NCBI GenBank assembly: GCA_007258455.2
Contig: VDFB02270651.1
Span: 491,420,711-491,484,710 of the forward strand
DNA length: 64,000 bases
DNA from: Sequoia sempervirens
Lineage: Eukaryota; Streptophyta; Pinopsida; Cupressales; Cupressaceae
Direction: 5' to 3'
Both the position numbers and the translations under genes were made by a program. Shown here one piece after another: positions 37,740-49,386 of this stretch (position 1 is its first letter; every line of letters begins with the position of its first letter). The notes beneath the pieces were generated by a model. That model was not told the origin of the DNA. It ran no database searches and saw only the letters and a list, made by a program, of their open reading frames with translations.

Positions 37740-39186
37740 AACTACCCCTTTGTCATTGATGGCAAAAACTTAGACATCAAAACCAACCACTCAATCATCA
37801 TTTTCTCCCCCTTTTTATCACAAGGACAAAGGAAGAAACTTGTAATATGCCATGAAATACAACAACCAATCAAAATAATGTTCACCAAATTGCAAAAATA
37901 ATGTTCACCAAGTAACTTTGCTCCCCCTAAACCATATCACTAAAATGTCACTGAGCTATACACATATCCTACCCAACAATACCAATAACATCAGTAGGGG
38001 TAATATTAAGCATGAAAGATATTGAGAGAGATACATAATATGCATTGTTATTGATAGACCAAAAAAACTCTATCACTGTACTGGCACTTTCCAAAATACA
38101 CACCAAGGTTAACTGTCCTTGTATATCAATCAATATTTTCCTCTTGCCCAATATTGTCCACTATACTGAGGTAAACCATTATACTACCAATATACTGTCA
38201 GCTAATCTCATTGATATCAAGATACATTTTCAAAACATAAATCAATGTTCTCACTGCTCTCATACATCAAAAAAAAAAAAGATAATTGATCATACCTCAT
38301 ATGTTTTGCTTCTTTGAAAGTCATAAGAGATAAAAAAAAAACATACCATCAAGCAAGGAAATTAAAAATCATAACACTATCTTCCTCTGCCACTGAACAT
38401 TATGCAAGGTCTTCTTCAAACTCAAAGATATATACAAGCCAATTGAAATAGATCTTGTCTTCTATCAAGAAGATCAGCCCTATCAAGACTCTATGAAAAT
38501 AACTTTTGGCATCAATCAGTACATAATAAATAAATTTGACTCATTATTAACCTGTTGTGCTATTAAGTTTGTTCTGGACTTTAAAGCTATCACAACCCCT
38601 AATATTGGCATCATATCAAATCATTTATTTTACTCATTGTCACTCAAATTTAAAGTGCAAGAAAAAATAATGACATTATATGGTAATTCATTGAAAGCAT
38701 GTTTGACATCATAATTTGGTTATGGTCCAAACATATTGTCCAACACAACCAAGTCCACTACCAATTTTTCAATCAAGATAATACTATGAAACAATTATTG
38801 AAGCAATGCCAACAAAACCAAGCTGCAACACAAATATGAGCATGAAAATCTCTTCTACAACAAACATTAAAGCCTTATAATTGATGGTATATATCATATA
38901 CTGAGTACCAATGCCAAGACTCGTCCATATCACTATGTACCTGTTACCTGTTCAAGTCCTGTATCAACATCTTTTGAAGGTCAATATCACTGCTATCTTG
39001 TAGATGCTCTATCAAAGAAATGTCATTGTTAACCAAAAATCTATTAATCAAATGATCTAGAATCAACAACATTTAGAAACGTATCATGGTTTGCTCAAAC
39101 AACGATACTTGTTAAATATTTATGTAATACCCTTTATCACCACTAGATCAAACATCCTGACAACTATCCATCACATCCTGAAAACT
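37740..39186 (-). mobile_element. Copia 3' internal fragment, truncated
   Basis: It begins with the purine tract (37740-37752). A CATCAATGACAAAGGGG phrase and another GGGGGAGAAAATG phrase (37805-37815, minus strand) follow, text that is typical just before copia 3' LTRs. No RNase H, RT or integrase is left. It stops where the Tat-like 3' LTR remnant starts (39187), so a deletion removed both the rest of the copia element and the 5' part of that LTR. Confidence 0.45.
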
Positions 39187-39460
39187 ATCTTCATCACATT
39201 TTTTTCATCACATCAAGAAGCTTATCAAGGGGGTGGGAAATGGAATTCTTTTCACATCAAAGGAGCACCACTCCCACTATGGGATAGAGTTTGATCTTGT
39301 TTTCATATGCTTTCATTTATTTTCTTTGGTTCTATTTATCTTGTTTGTATATTTTAGCATGATTTAGTATTTCATAGGGATGCTCTATTTGGTCTTCTTA
39401 ATTTGACTAACAATACTAATGTTTGTTTGTTTTTGAGCAAGTGTAGAAAAGGCATCTACA
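39187..39460 (+). repeat. 3' LTR remnant of the Tat-like element
   Basis: It matches 19898-20172 at most positions and ends with the same GGCATCTACA. ACACC follows, close to the ACACT before 19169. The first 730 bp of the LTR are missing. Confidence 0.85.
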
Positions 39461-40170
39461 ACACCAACAAAAGAAATTAAAGATGAAAGCCTTAACATAG
39501 TCAAAATGTGGAAAAAATTACATCATTAAATAGCTAAGAAAGACCTTATCATTATCGAGGTGTCTATTTTACTTGACCTTGAAACATGTGCAAACCTGAT
39601 GGTTAGCATGAATAAGATTATGTGGAATTTTGTAGAATATGCAAAAACAAATTTTTGGGCATTGGAAAGGTAGTCCAAGTTTTTAAGTTGGAAATCTTAA
39701 GAAAATCCAAGCCAAAGGCTTGGGAATTCCCAAAGCAAGAGAAAATGTGGGCACATTATAATGTGCTCGCATTATGTCACTACTTTGACATAATGTGAGT
39801 GTATTATAATGCAATCACATTATGCCTAGTTTTAATTTATTTTTGTGTGTTTTTGTATAATTGTATGTTTTATGTATGTATATTTGTATATATATTTGTA
39901 TGTATCTATGTATGCTTGTGTGCTTGAATTGCTAAATTTCTCAATTGAAATTGTGTGCATTTTTTGTCTCAACATTTTGAATCAAACTCCATGATCCATC
40001 ATCAAAATAAAATCTACGCAATGAGAGAGAAGAATAGTAGAATGAGATAGCATACTTAGAAGGATAAATAGGTGAGGGGGTTGAGAGGGTTGGAGGAAAA
40101 CAAACTAAGATTGACAAAAAGATTAAAAACAATAAATAAACTCAAAGAAAAAATAATCCTTAATAATAAG
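39461..40170. other. Spacer with a long hairpin and TG-rich microsatellite
   Basis: Between the two Tat-like elements lie 710 bp without a gene. They hold the hairpin at 39754-39811 and a TGTATG/TTTGTATATA microsatellite at about 39840-39925. Confidence 0.6.
39754..39811. ncRNA. 26-bp hairpin, six-base loop (candidate foldback)
   Basis: The arms 39754-39779 and 39786-39811 are complementary over all 26 positions if four G-U pairs are allowed; 22 are Watson-Crick. The loop is CTACTT. It could be a tiny foldback transposon remnant or a small-RNA precursor. Transcription is not shown, so the ncRNA label is only a candidate. Confidence 0.3.
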
Positions 40171-41458
40171 TGTAAGAGAGTGGGACCAACCACATCAAGG
40201 CCCCAAGTCACGGATAGCCAAGAGTTGAAGGCTTCCCTAACTTACCTTACTCTAAAGGTGTGTTTGAGATAAAAGACGAGAATGATGAGGACTATAAAGT
40301 CCTTTGATCACTCTGCAGACCCAAACTTTAGTTTGGGCTAGGAGAGCTAGATTTTTGTAGTCGGTTATGTGCCTTAGACAGCTCTTTGTCTGAGGATGTC
40401 AGTGTAGTTTTGGGACGTCAACGCAGTGCACTAGCGTCTCTCGGGTGCGTTGGCGTCTGTACGGCCATAAAATAGTGAACATAGTAAAACTACCAAAAAG
40501 ACCTACTAATCGCCTAGCTAGTTCAATCTAGATGGTAAAATCAAAATGAAGAAGTATGAAAATAGATACTGAAATGATAAAGTAAATAGGAAAGAACTAG
40601 GGTGACAAGGATAATCTCACAAAATTTCATATTCGCCAACTAGCTCCAAATTCATGTCCACCTACATGCAAGAAAGAGGGGAAATTTGTTGGGGCTATAT
40701 AGGGGCTTGCCTTAGTCAGACCCTCATTTTGGTGTTTCCACCTCCACGGACAGCCAAATAGAAATGATAAAGAAATGTATGATAAATAAGCAAAGAAGGA
40801 ATGAATGCAAATAACCCTACAAAATAGTATATAGCTACTCAACCAAATCATAAAGGAGAGGAATGAAATGTTATCACCTCCACCAAGAGATCACTAGCCA
40901 ATGATGGAGAAAGAGAGCTTGAAAAATATCTACAACCTTGACTATGATGAAGGGAGGTGTTGCAAAACCTCAAGCCCCTACTACAATGACTTGCTTCACA
41001 CTTGCTTAACGGAGTTGATGGAGTGTTGTTGATGCAATGGAGTGTTGAGAATACTAGAAATGCTAAGAAACTATGAAGAAAGATGAAGTGAATGCTGGAA
41101 TATTGCAAAAAGAGATGAGTTGAATGAAGAATGGAAGAATGTCAAGGAAAAGAGAGAGAATCTATCATTTTGGGGTTAGTTGGTCGAAGAGGGATGTTAC
41201 AAATCGTTCCTAATAGGAAATGTAATTCCTCAGTCAGCTTCAAATGCAGGAATCCGTTAGGGATGTAAGCATGTTGTACAGACATCTGTGGGTCATGAGG
41301 GTGTCCTTGACAAATATTATTTTAGCGACACAATAGACAGATGCCAAGTGAAAGGAAGGCAACTTGTTGATGTTAAATTTTTCCCTCAGATTTGGTTTTC
41401 TAGGTGAGGATGTACAAAAGGAGAATTTATGTAAGGAGTGAAAATTCACTCTTATATA
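40171..41458 (-). repeat. 3' LTR of the Tat-like gag-protease element
   Basis: On the plus strand it starts TGTAAGAGAG and ends CTCTTATATA next to TTTTTCCCCCAC. The terminal CA has become TA compared with the other LTR. The two LTRs are clearly alike throughout (for example ACTATAAAGTCCTTTGATCA in both). Confidence 0.85.
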
Positions 41459-41470
41459 TTTTTCCCCCAC
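41459..41470 (-). other. Polypurine tract
   Basis: The minus strand reads GTGGGGGAAAAA directly before the 3' LTR. It fixes orientation and border. Confidence 0.8.
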
Positions 41471-41639
41471 TTTAGTGAGCATGAATATGGATGAGTGCTT
41501 CGGTAAAGTAGATCGAAGAGTGAATAGGGTTAGAAATTTATACATGAACCGTCGAGGAAGCAGACTAAAATCTAGTGAGCTCGAAAGTGCAGGGTAGGCA
41601 AAGGACTCCATAGCCCCTTAGAACTATGAAGCTATAGAA

Positions 41640-42300
41640 TGAAAGCATCTTACATGCTTGCAGACCTGCAAGGAGGTACCCCCAAGATCTGTCACATGAA
41701 GGAATCCCCAAGAAGTAAGTGCCTCATAGGCCCACATACCTTCAAGGAAGGTGTCCTCCAAGATCTCTCACATGAAGGAAACCCAAAAAAAAGTGCCTTA
41801 TAGGCACGCAGACCTACAAGGAAGGTGTCCTCCAAGATCTCTCACATGAAGGAAACCCCAAAAAAGTGCCCTACAAGCCCGCAGACTTGCAGGGAAGGTT
41901 TCCTCCAAGATCTCTCACATAAAGGAAACCTAGAAAAAGTACCCTACAAGCCCGCAGACCTACAAGGAAGGTGTCCTCCAAGATCTCTCACATGAAGAAA
42001 ACCCCAAAAAAGTTCCCTACAATCCCACAGACCTGCAGGGAAGGTTTCCTCCAAGATCTCTCACATAAAGGAAACCTAGAAAAAGTACCCTACAAGCCCG
42101 CAGACCTACAGGGAAGGTGTCCTCCAAGATCTCTTGCATGAAGGAAACCTAGAAAAAGTGCCCTACAAACCCACAGACCTGTAGGGGAATGACCCCCAAG
42201 ATCTCTCACATGGAGGAAGCTCAGAAGAAGTGCCCTACAAACCCATAGACCTGCAAGGAGGTATCCCCCAAGATCTCTCACATGGAGGAAATCCAAGGAA
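41640..42300 (-). repeat. 73-bp tandem array in the 3' non-coding region
   Basis: CAAGATCT(C/G)TCACAT starts at 41683, 41759, 41833, 41906, 41979, 42052, 42125, 42197 and 42269. The spacing is 76, 74, then 72-73 bp, about nine units. Each also has GCAGACCTGCAGGGAAGG and GTGCCCTACAAGCCC text. Unit length is not a multiple of three and frames break, so it is non-coding. Its place just inside the 3' LTR is where Tat/Ogre elements often have tandem repeats. Confidence 0.95.
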
Positions 42301-43984
42301 GGAAGACTCTGCAAAGTCGAAAAGAAATTTCATAGGAAAGTGGACAATCACGCAGACCATCGATAGATTGGAAAAATTTCAAAGGGATCTCTTGGGAACC
42401 CAATGTGAAAAAAGGGCTCCACTCAAGGGATGCATTATTTGAAAGTGCAGAAGATATTTTTTTCTCAAATCGATCCATCATTAATGAATCTTTTCGAAAG
42501 ATGTTCACTTCATCGAGGAATTTGAAAGGAAGGAGATGCCCCCTCGCAAGGGGAAGGTCGAAGCTACTCCCTCCTCAAAGAAAATGTATCAAGTTCTTTC
42601 TTTGTGAACCCATGCTGAAGGAAACATGTTATGTTAGGGTTTCAAGTCAACAATGCAATTCTTTGAAAATTTTTGCAAAGATTCTCAAGAAAAGATTCAT
42701 TTGGCAACAAATGCATTTTCTGAAAAATCAAAATGTTATAGAAATGGGGTTGTCATACATGAAAGGGACAACTTAAGCAAAGAAGATAGAAAGATAAAAG
42801 AAAAGTTAAAAGAGACAACACAAACATGGAAGAATGATGATACAAATAGAAGAAGGTTTATGACAAAAAAAACCACTCTTGTATCCAAGCACCAACAAAG
42901 GTGACAAGGGTCATCCAGGCACACATAACATGATCATAGGGGAACACATCACAACATACACACATCTAATCTAAAGATAAAGAAGAGGTCTCCCTCTAAC
43001 ACTGATTGACCAAAAGGTCATCCACTTCCCACTCCAAATCATCATAAGGGGAAGGAGGATGAGCCTGCAGTGGTGGGATGTTAAGAGGAGGATCTTCTGA
43101 CCCTCCTATAACAAGGGCCAAGGAAGAAGGCCTCGCAAGGTCTCCTCCACTCGGCTCTTATGGAGCTATGGTCAACAATTTTGTGAAAATCACTGACAAG
43201 GCCGGAACTTCATCTAAAGAGTTAAACATGCACTTCACTGGAGTGTCATGTCGTACCTCAACATATGGGGAAAGTTGTGCCTAAGGTTCACCATTAGGCT
43301 CACCGAGTTACTCGAGAGTGGTGACAAACTCAGGGGAAGTCAGGACTGGTTTCATTACTAAAATAGAATAAGTCAATGTGGGAGCACCTTTCAGAGAAGG
43401 TGGACTCCTCTAACATCCTTTGTTGCTAGAAGGACCACTCTCCACCTTCTACTCTATCGAGGGACATGAACTCCTCACAGATGAGGAAAGAGGTGCGAAG
43501 GAGGAGGAGGAAGAGAAAACTACAACAAATACCACTAAAGTGTTTAGCATATCTATGGGCTTTGGGAAAGGTGGGACATTCGGAAGGGAAGCTCCACTAA
43601 AGGAGCAATGAAGACCTACACCTTTTTAGGGTTAGGCACATTCATACTCATAACGAAAACTAGAAGCGATTGGGAGCTTGGTTGAATGAAAGTAGATGGG
43701 AGGAGAGAGGAGGATGCAGTAGGAGGCCTTGATACAGGGGCAGTCATCTCCTTTTGTTTCCTCTGTAAGGCATCCTACTTAACCACAAGAGCCTTTCACC
43801 AGTGCTTGCACTCACATGAAAGGTGGTTTCTACAACTCTTCGAGCTAGATAATAGAGGTTGTGAAGGAACAAAAGGCTCTTGCTCAACCATGGGAGTGTC
43901 CTCCATAGCTGTTTCCAGTGGAGGGATAGGCTCCTAAATGGGAGCAAGAGGAGTGGGTTGAGAAGGGGTAGGGGGAGTCAGCTC
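42301..43984 (-). other. Spacer between gag-protease frame and tandem array
   Basis: About 1.7 kb with no RT, RNase H or integrase signature on either strand. A plus-strand frame at 42405-42776 (123 codons) has no recognisable motif. Purine-rich words (GGAGGAGG) dominate 43020-43950. Confidence 0.5.
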
Positions 43985-46720
43985 TTATGCCTCAGCAACG
44001 GGCCTCTTCCCATTTACTACCTTGGGAGCAGAAGCAATAGGAGGCCGCGGAGGTCGAGAAAAAATATTCCCCTGGGGGCCTTTTCCCCTACCATACAGGT
44101 AGTACCAAGGTCTAGGTGGTTTAGTAGGGAGGTTTGATATCTTGATCTTAGGTCTGCACCAAGGTGGTATCATTGGACTTAGTGGATAAAAACTAGGCAT
44201 ATTCATCCAAAACTCTTCTCTAGAAAGAGTAGGAGGAGAGCCATCTCGAGGACAGGGGAGCTTCTCTTTCCCTTTTTGAGAAGGGGAGGTAGTTGGTTGT
44301 TGTACTATTGGAAGATCTAGTTTCTACTGTCCCTTGTCCCTAGTCTTATACTTCACATAGTTTTTTGTAAAGTAGGTTCATTCTTAAAGGGAGTAGACTA
44401 ACCAGGGTGGGCTAAAAGTGGTCTAATGAATATCCCTCATTAGATACAAAAGGTTGGTTCTAGTGTCATGCACTATGTGCACAACACCTTCATGGGAGAA
44501 TTTTAAACATTTGTGGATAACATAAGTGATTCCATTCATGGAAGCTAGCCAAGGTATGCCTAACTTCATCCTAAGTAGATCCAACTCCAAGATAACATCA
44601 AAGACTATGTCTACATCCCTTGGTCCTACTAGGACAGACAAATTAATTAAGTTGTACAACTTTAGAAAAAGACCATCATGTGTACGAATGGTAGATTTTG
44701 TTTCTTCATACTCTTTTCTATGTAATGAATTAAGCCACAATGTCTCTTCTATAATGATATTCACTCAACTCGTGGGGTCGAATAAGACCCCTGTCACAAT
44801 GTTTTCATTTAGGCGAGTGGGAATTTAGAGAGGAGATGGTTTTTTGTTTAAGGGTAAATCCTGTGATGTGAATGTTATGTCCGGGGAGCCAGGTGTAGGT
44901 TGTGCGATAGGAGTAATTGTGACCATGTTAACATATGCCTCAAGCGGAGTGGTAGAATCAGAGGGATTGATAATCATGTTGGTAGAATGTGACATAAATG
45001 GGTCCGTGTATATCTACAACTCACTATTCACTTTTGCCATTGATTTATTCGTATTTTGTTTACTTCCATCAAGATGGATAGTACCGTCCTTGATGTGATC
45101 CTGTATCTCATGATGTAGGCGCATATAGTGTTTTGTATCATTTCTGTTAAGTCAATGATACTAACAAAAGGTATTCAAATAGTACCAACTAGGGAAAGGC
45201 TCTTTAAGAGGCTTAGGGTTCTCCAGAGTTATGATCTTATCCTTTAGCAGCTTGTATAAGATGGAAGAATAAGATTCTACTAACTTTGTGAACTTTCGGT
45301 TGTGCCTAAGGCTATTATTAGTCATAGCGGATACTACTTTCACAACAACCTTAGCTTTCCCATAGATTGATACAATGGACTTTCCTTCTGAACAAGAGCG
45401 TGAGGAGGATCCCTTGAACTAAACTATCATTTTTTGATACTCTCGTAATGCAACACACAAATGTGTGAAAGAAGAGTATTTCATAAGGGAAAATTTCTCC
45501 TCCCAAGGCCTTTGCAAGTTCCCTATGAACACCTCCTACACGTCAAAATCGGGCATCAAATATGAGATTTGTGAAAAGAGTGCTTGGTATCATGCTATAA
45601 AATTAGTAATATTTTCATTATCACCTTGTTTGCATTAGAAGAGATCCGAAAAGGTCATCTTTGGTCCGATGTTAGCTTGGAATTGTCGTAGGATTTTATT
45701 TACAAGTTGATCAAATGAGAAAATGGAATTATGAGGTAAGGAACAATACCATTCAAGTGTTGTATCCTTAAGAGATTGAGGGAATAGCTTTTCCATCAAT
45801 GCATCATGATGGAGGAAATATGCACATAGGGCATTAAAGGTGAACACATTTTTTTTTGGGTCCCCTTTGCTGCCATATTTTTTGAATTTAGGAATATCCA
45901 TCCGTTGGGGGAAGGGATTGTTTAAAATTGCTACCAATAACAGGCTATGTCAGAAAAAGGGTTGAAAGATAGGTTTGGTAGAGACCTGGGAGAGACTTGC
46001 TAGCTAGTTTTGCATCTTACCTATATTCTAAACAAGAGTGTTTAGAATGGGATCATTAGAAGACACAGGGCTAGAGGGACCTCCTCCAGAACCACCACCA
46101 GTGCCACTTCTAGTTTCACCAATGTGACCACCACTAAAACCACTATGGTAGCCACTGCCACCAATAGGGCCTCCATTGGACCCACCTCTACTTCCAAATC
46201 CACCACCATGGCTTCCACTAGAACCACCTTTACTAGTACCACTTCCACTACCAAAGCCCCCACTACTTGTCCTGCCAAAACCTCCACTACTAGAGGTGAT
46301 AGGAGGGGTGAAGCTAAATCCCAAGGGTACTCTATTCACCTTGATAGTTTTAGATCTCTCGAAATAAGAGGGGATGTTGATCGAGGGGATGCCATCGGCC
46401 ATATACATAGATGTGGGAGGCATCGAAATTCCTATCTATCTCTCATGATCGTCGAAAGTGGCCCCTTGTATAATGTTAGGATTGTTTGGAGGAGCACATG
46501 CTTCAGTTAGACTAGAGATACTAGCCAAGATTTATATGCTTGTTTGATCCTTTTCTACCATATATTTTATTTCGCTAATAACCCTAGCGGCCTTAGCCAT
46601 CTTCGGGTCCTTTTCCAAGTGATTTTCCAAGTCACCTAGTCCTTTGCTAATGATAGAAATATACTCTGAAGGAATTTGAATGGCCTTGTACTCATCCACT
46701 GACGACAATGTAGGGGACAC
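43985..46720 (-). pseudogene. Tat-like gag-protease frame, decayed
   Basis: Pieces at 46720-46532, 46423-46028, 45937-45635, 45343-45161, 44764-44423 and 44206-43985 are all in one frame, broken only by stops. Order: N-terminal text; a Gly/Ser-rich stretch (GGFGRTSSGGFGSGSGTSKG); the capsid domain (MDIPKFKKYGSKGDP, HDALMEKLFPQSLKD, TLEWYCSLP); the gag end (KLLKDKIITL, then a degenerate knuckle and HHEIQDHIKDG); a retropepsin-like domain in which the active site reads VLFDPTS instead of the usual D-T/S/N-G-S; and LRMKLGIPWLASM, the usual late protease strand. A Pro-rich tail follows. Several stops fit CAG-to-TAG or CGA-to-TGA. Gag and protease were evidently one polyprotein. Protease activity is unlikely given the altered site. 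Confidence 0.75.
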
Positions 46721-47002
46721 ATGAGGAGTGGGGATGTGGTTGGACCAGTCTCATCGGAGACCCTACCTCACCCCTCGACAACTGCTCTTGCGTGACAAGA
46801 CAAATGGTGGATCTAGCAAAAAGGCCTATAGATAAACTAGTGGTGACCATCCTCTCCATCAGAAGGTGTTGTACACTTCTAGCAATATACTGACAGGTTG
46901 ACTAGGTTGTGATGCTCATAAACCTTCACTAGACTCAGGGGCACAATGATCATAGGGTACAAGGGAAAAGCTTCAACACCAACGAATGAGCAGATGTTGG
47001 TT

Positions 47003-47020
47003 CAAGTCGGGTTCACCAAA
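47003..47020 (-). other. Primer-binding site of the gag-protease element
   Basis: The minus strand reads TTTGGTGAACCCGACTTG just inside the LTR ending at 47023. It is a TGGTGAACCCGAC type; the tRNA is not assigned. Confidence 0.7.
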
Positions 47021-47022
47021 AA

Positions 47023-48289
47023 TATAAGAGAGGGGGACCAACCACGTCAAGGCCCCAAGTCACAAAGAGCCAAGAGTGGAAGGATGCCCTAACTTACCTC
47101 ACTCTAAAGGGGTGTTTGAGATAAAGGACAAGAATGATGAAGACTATAAAGTCCTTTGATCACTCTAAAAACCGAAACTTTAGTTTGGGCTAGGTGAGCT
47201 ATCTTTTTAGAGCCAGTTATGTGCATCAAACAACTCTCTGTCTGAGAATGTCAACATAGTTTTGGGACATCAGTACGGCACACTAGTGTCTCTCAGGCGA
47301 GCTAGTGTCCATATGGCCAAAAAATAGTGAACATAGTAAAACTACCAAAAATACCTACTAATAGCCTAGCTAGTTCAATCTAGATGGTAAAAACAAAATG
47401 AAGAAGTATGCAAAATAGATACTAAAATGATAAAGTAAATAGACAAGAACTAGGGTGACGAAGATAATCTCACAAAAGTTCTTGTTCGCCAGCTAGCTCC
47501 AAATGCATGTCCACCTACACACAAGAAAGAGGGGAAATTTTTTGGGGATGTATAGGGGTCTTCCTCAATAAGACCCTCATTTTGGTGTTTCCACCTCCAT
47601 GAATAGCCAAATAGCAACGATAGAGAAATGTATGATAAAGAAGCAAAGAAGGAATGAAAATAACACTACAAAACAATATATAGCTACTCAACCAAATCAT
47701 AAAGGAGAGTAATGAAATGTTACCACCTCCACCAAGAGCTCACTAGCCAATGATGGAGAAAGAGAGCTTGAACAATCACCACAACCTCGATTGTGATGAA
47801 GGGAAGTGTTGCAAAACCTCAATCCCCTATTGCAATGGCTTGCTTCACACTTGCTTAACGGAGTTGATGGAGTGTTGAGAATGCTGGAAATGCTAAGAAA
47901 CTATGAAGAAGGATGAAGTGAGTGCTTGAAGATTACAAAAAGAGATGAGTTGAATGAAGAATGGAAGAATTTGAAGCAAAAGAGAGTGAATCTTCCATTT
48001 TGGGGTTGGTTGGTTGAAGAGGTATGTAACAAATCTTTCCCAATAGAAAGTGTAATGCCTCTACCAGCTTCAGACGTAGGAATCCATTAGGGATGTAAGT
48101 GTGTTGTACGAACGTCTACCCGCTGCGCGGGAAGCCCCGAAAAATATTCTTCTACTGATACAATAGAAAGATTCCAAGTGGAAGGAAGGAAACTTGCTGA
48201 TGTGGAATTTTTCCTTCAGATTTGGTTTTATAAGGTGAGGATGTACAAAAGGGGAATTTACATAAAGGGTACAAATTTGCTCCTATACA
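47023..48289 (-). repeat. 5' LTR of the Tat-like gag-protease element
   Basis: On the plus strand it starts TATAAGAGAG (TG altered to TA) and ends GCTCCTATACA. 1267 bp against 1288 bp for the other LTR. Small deletions and substitutions separate them. Confidence 0.85.
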
Positions 48290-49386
48290 ATAATATAAGA
48301 AGAGAACAAAGAAATAAATGAAATAAATACTAAACTTAAATAATAAAAAAATAAAAAGGAAACTAAATGAGAAGAACAAAAGGAATAATAAAAACCAAAA
48401 TAACAACCAAAGAGAGAGAAATTCAAAAGAGGAATAAAAAACCAAAATAAAATGACTAGAAACAAAGAATGGAAAATTTGAAACTTTATAAAATAAAATG
48501 ACAAAAAAATAAAGAACTCAAACTTAAAAAGAAAAAACCAAGATAAAATGATAAAAAAAAAGAATAATAAAGAGAGAAAAAGCAAGAAATTAATAAAGAA
48601 AAGACAACAACCATACAAAAATAATTTAATAAGGAAATTCTCCTTCCTAAAGAGAAATTTTATTAAAGATCAAAACAGATAATAAAGGAATCTAATAGCC
48701 AACAAAAAGAACCAAAATCAACGACCTAGTTAATGGAAAAAACTAATTCAAAAGGAAAATAAGAAGAGTAAAATAGAAGTTAACGATATCAAATTGAAGC
48801 AATGTAATTAACTATGCCTTAAAATACAACTAAAGAATTGAAATAGTAAATAGGTTATAAATATGTCTAAATATAACAAATATCACAAATAACTTTAAAT
48901 ATAACAAAAACGCCTGAGAGATAAAACAAATAAACTTGAAATTAAAGGATAATAAAAACTATAGAAATATTAACAAAATAGCTCTAGAGCTAATGACAAA
49001 AAGAGAAAATTAAGAAAAAATATCTTAAAACAGGAGAATTGAAATGAAAAGAAAGGAAAATTAAACCCTAATATAAAACCAAAAATCAAAGCTAATAATT
49101 ACAAAACAATCAAGAATTACAACCTTAAAGAAGGAAAAAAGACTACTAATCCTAACAATGTTGATTATTTAAAACTAGCTTTGTTTTTAGGAAATGAAAA
49201 GGAAAGATAAGGGAATGAAAACAACAAAGAAAAGACAACACAGAGGGGAAGGAGAAAAACACCAAGGAAAGGAAAGGAGGCAAAACAAAGTAGGGGAGAC
49301 AGGACCCACTAGACCAAGGAGAAAGAGCATACCAACGAGAAAGGGAAAGGGATAAAGACAAGGAAGGGGGTTTAGAGAAAGGGTTA
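48290..49386. other. Purine-rich non-coding region
   Basis: From the LTR border the plus strand is A/G-rich (AAATAAAAAG, GAGAAAAAGC, AAAGGAAAGG). The long minus-strand frames here are Phe/Leu/Ser-rich by composition only. It may include the 3' flank of the Penelope-like element to the right. Confidence 0.5.

Larger units (their letters stand above)
19169..39460 (+). mobile_element. Tat-like gag-only LTR retrotransposon, interrupted by two later insertions
   Basis: The 5' LTR is 19169-20172. A 3' LTR remnant (39187-39460) matches the last 275 bp of it and ends at the same GGCATCTACA. The 5 bp before the element are ACACT and the 5 bp after are ACACC, a near-perfect target duplication. Internally there is a long leader, a gag-like frame (about 22336-24508, resuming 32147-32505) and a long 3' non-coding part with tandem repeats. 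No protease, RT or integrase was found, so it looks non-autonomous. A second LTR element (24509-32146) and a copia fragment (35133-39186) lie within it and account for most of its 20.3-kb span. Confidence 0.75.
40171..48289 (-). mobile_element. Tat-like gag-protease LTR retrotransposon
   Basis: LTRs at 40171-41458 (1288 bp) and 47023-48289 (1267 bp) flank about 5.6 kb. The element is on the minus strand: primer-binding site at the right, polypurine tract at the left. The flanking 5 bp are ATAAG and ATAAT, a target duplication with one change. Inside are a long gag-protease frame, a spacer and a 73-bp tandem array near the 3' LTR. No RT or integrase text was found, so it is non-autonomous or deleted. 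Confidence 0.8.

Noticed and set aside
41640..42300. Regular repeats with spacing that might suggest a CRISPR array
   Set aside because: Units are 72-76 bp with no unique spacers, inside a plant LTR element; this is an ordinary tandem array.
42405..42776. 123-codon plus-strand frame
   Set aside because: It lies antisense in the spacer of the Tat-like element, has no motif and overlaps other chance frames.
46042..46510. Plus-strand Thr-rich and Pro-rich frames and a second minus-strand Val-rich frame
   Set aside because: They are shadows of the Gly/Ser-rich gag segment at 46423-46028 in other frames.
48152..48618. Phe/Leu-rich frames resembling membrane proteins
   Set aside because: They arise from a purine-rich plus strand read in reverse; no start context, no relatives and no domain.
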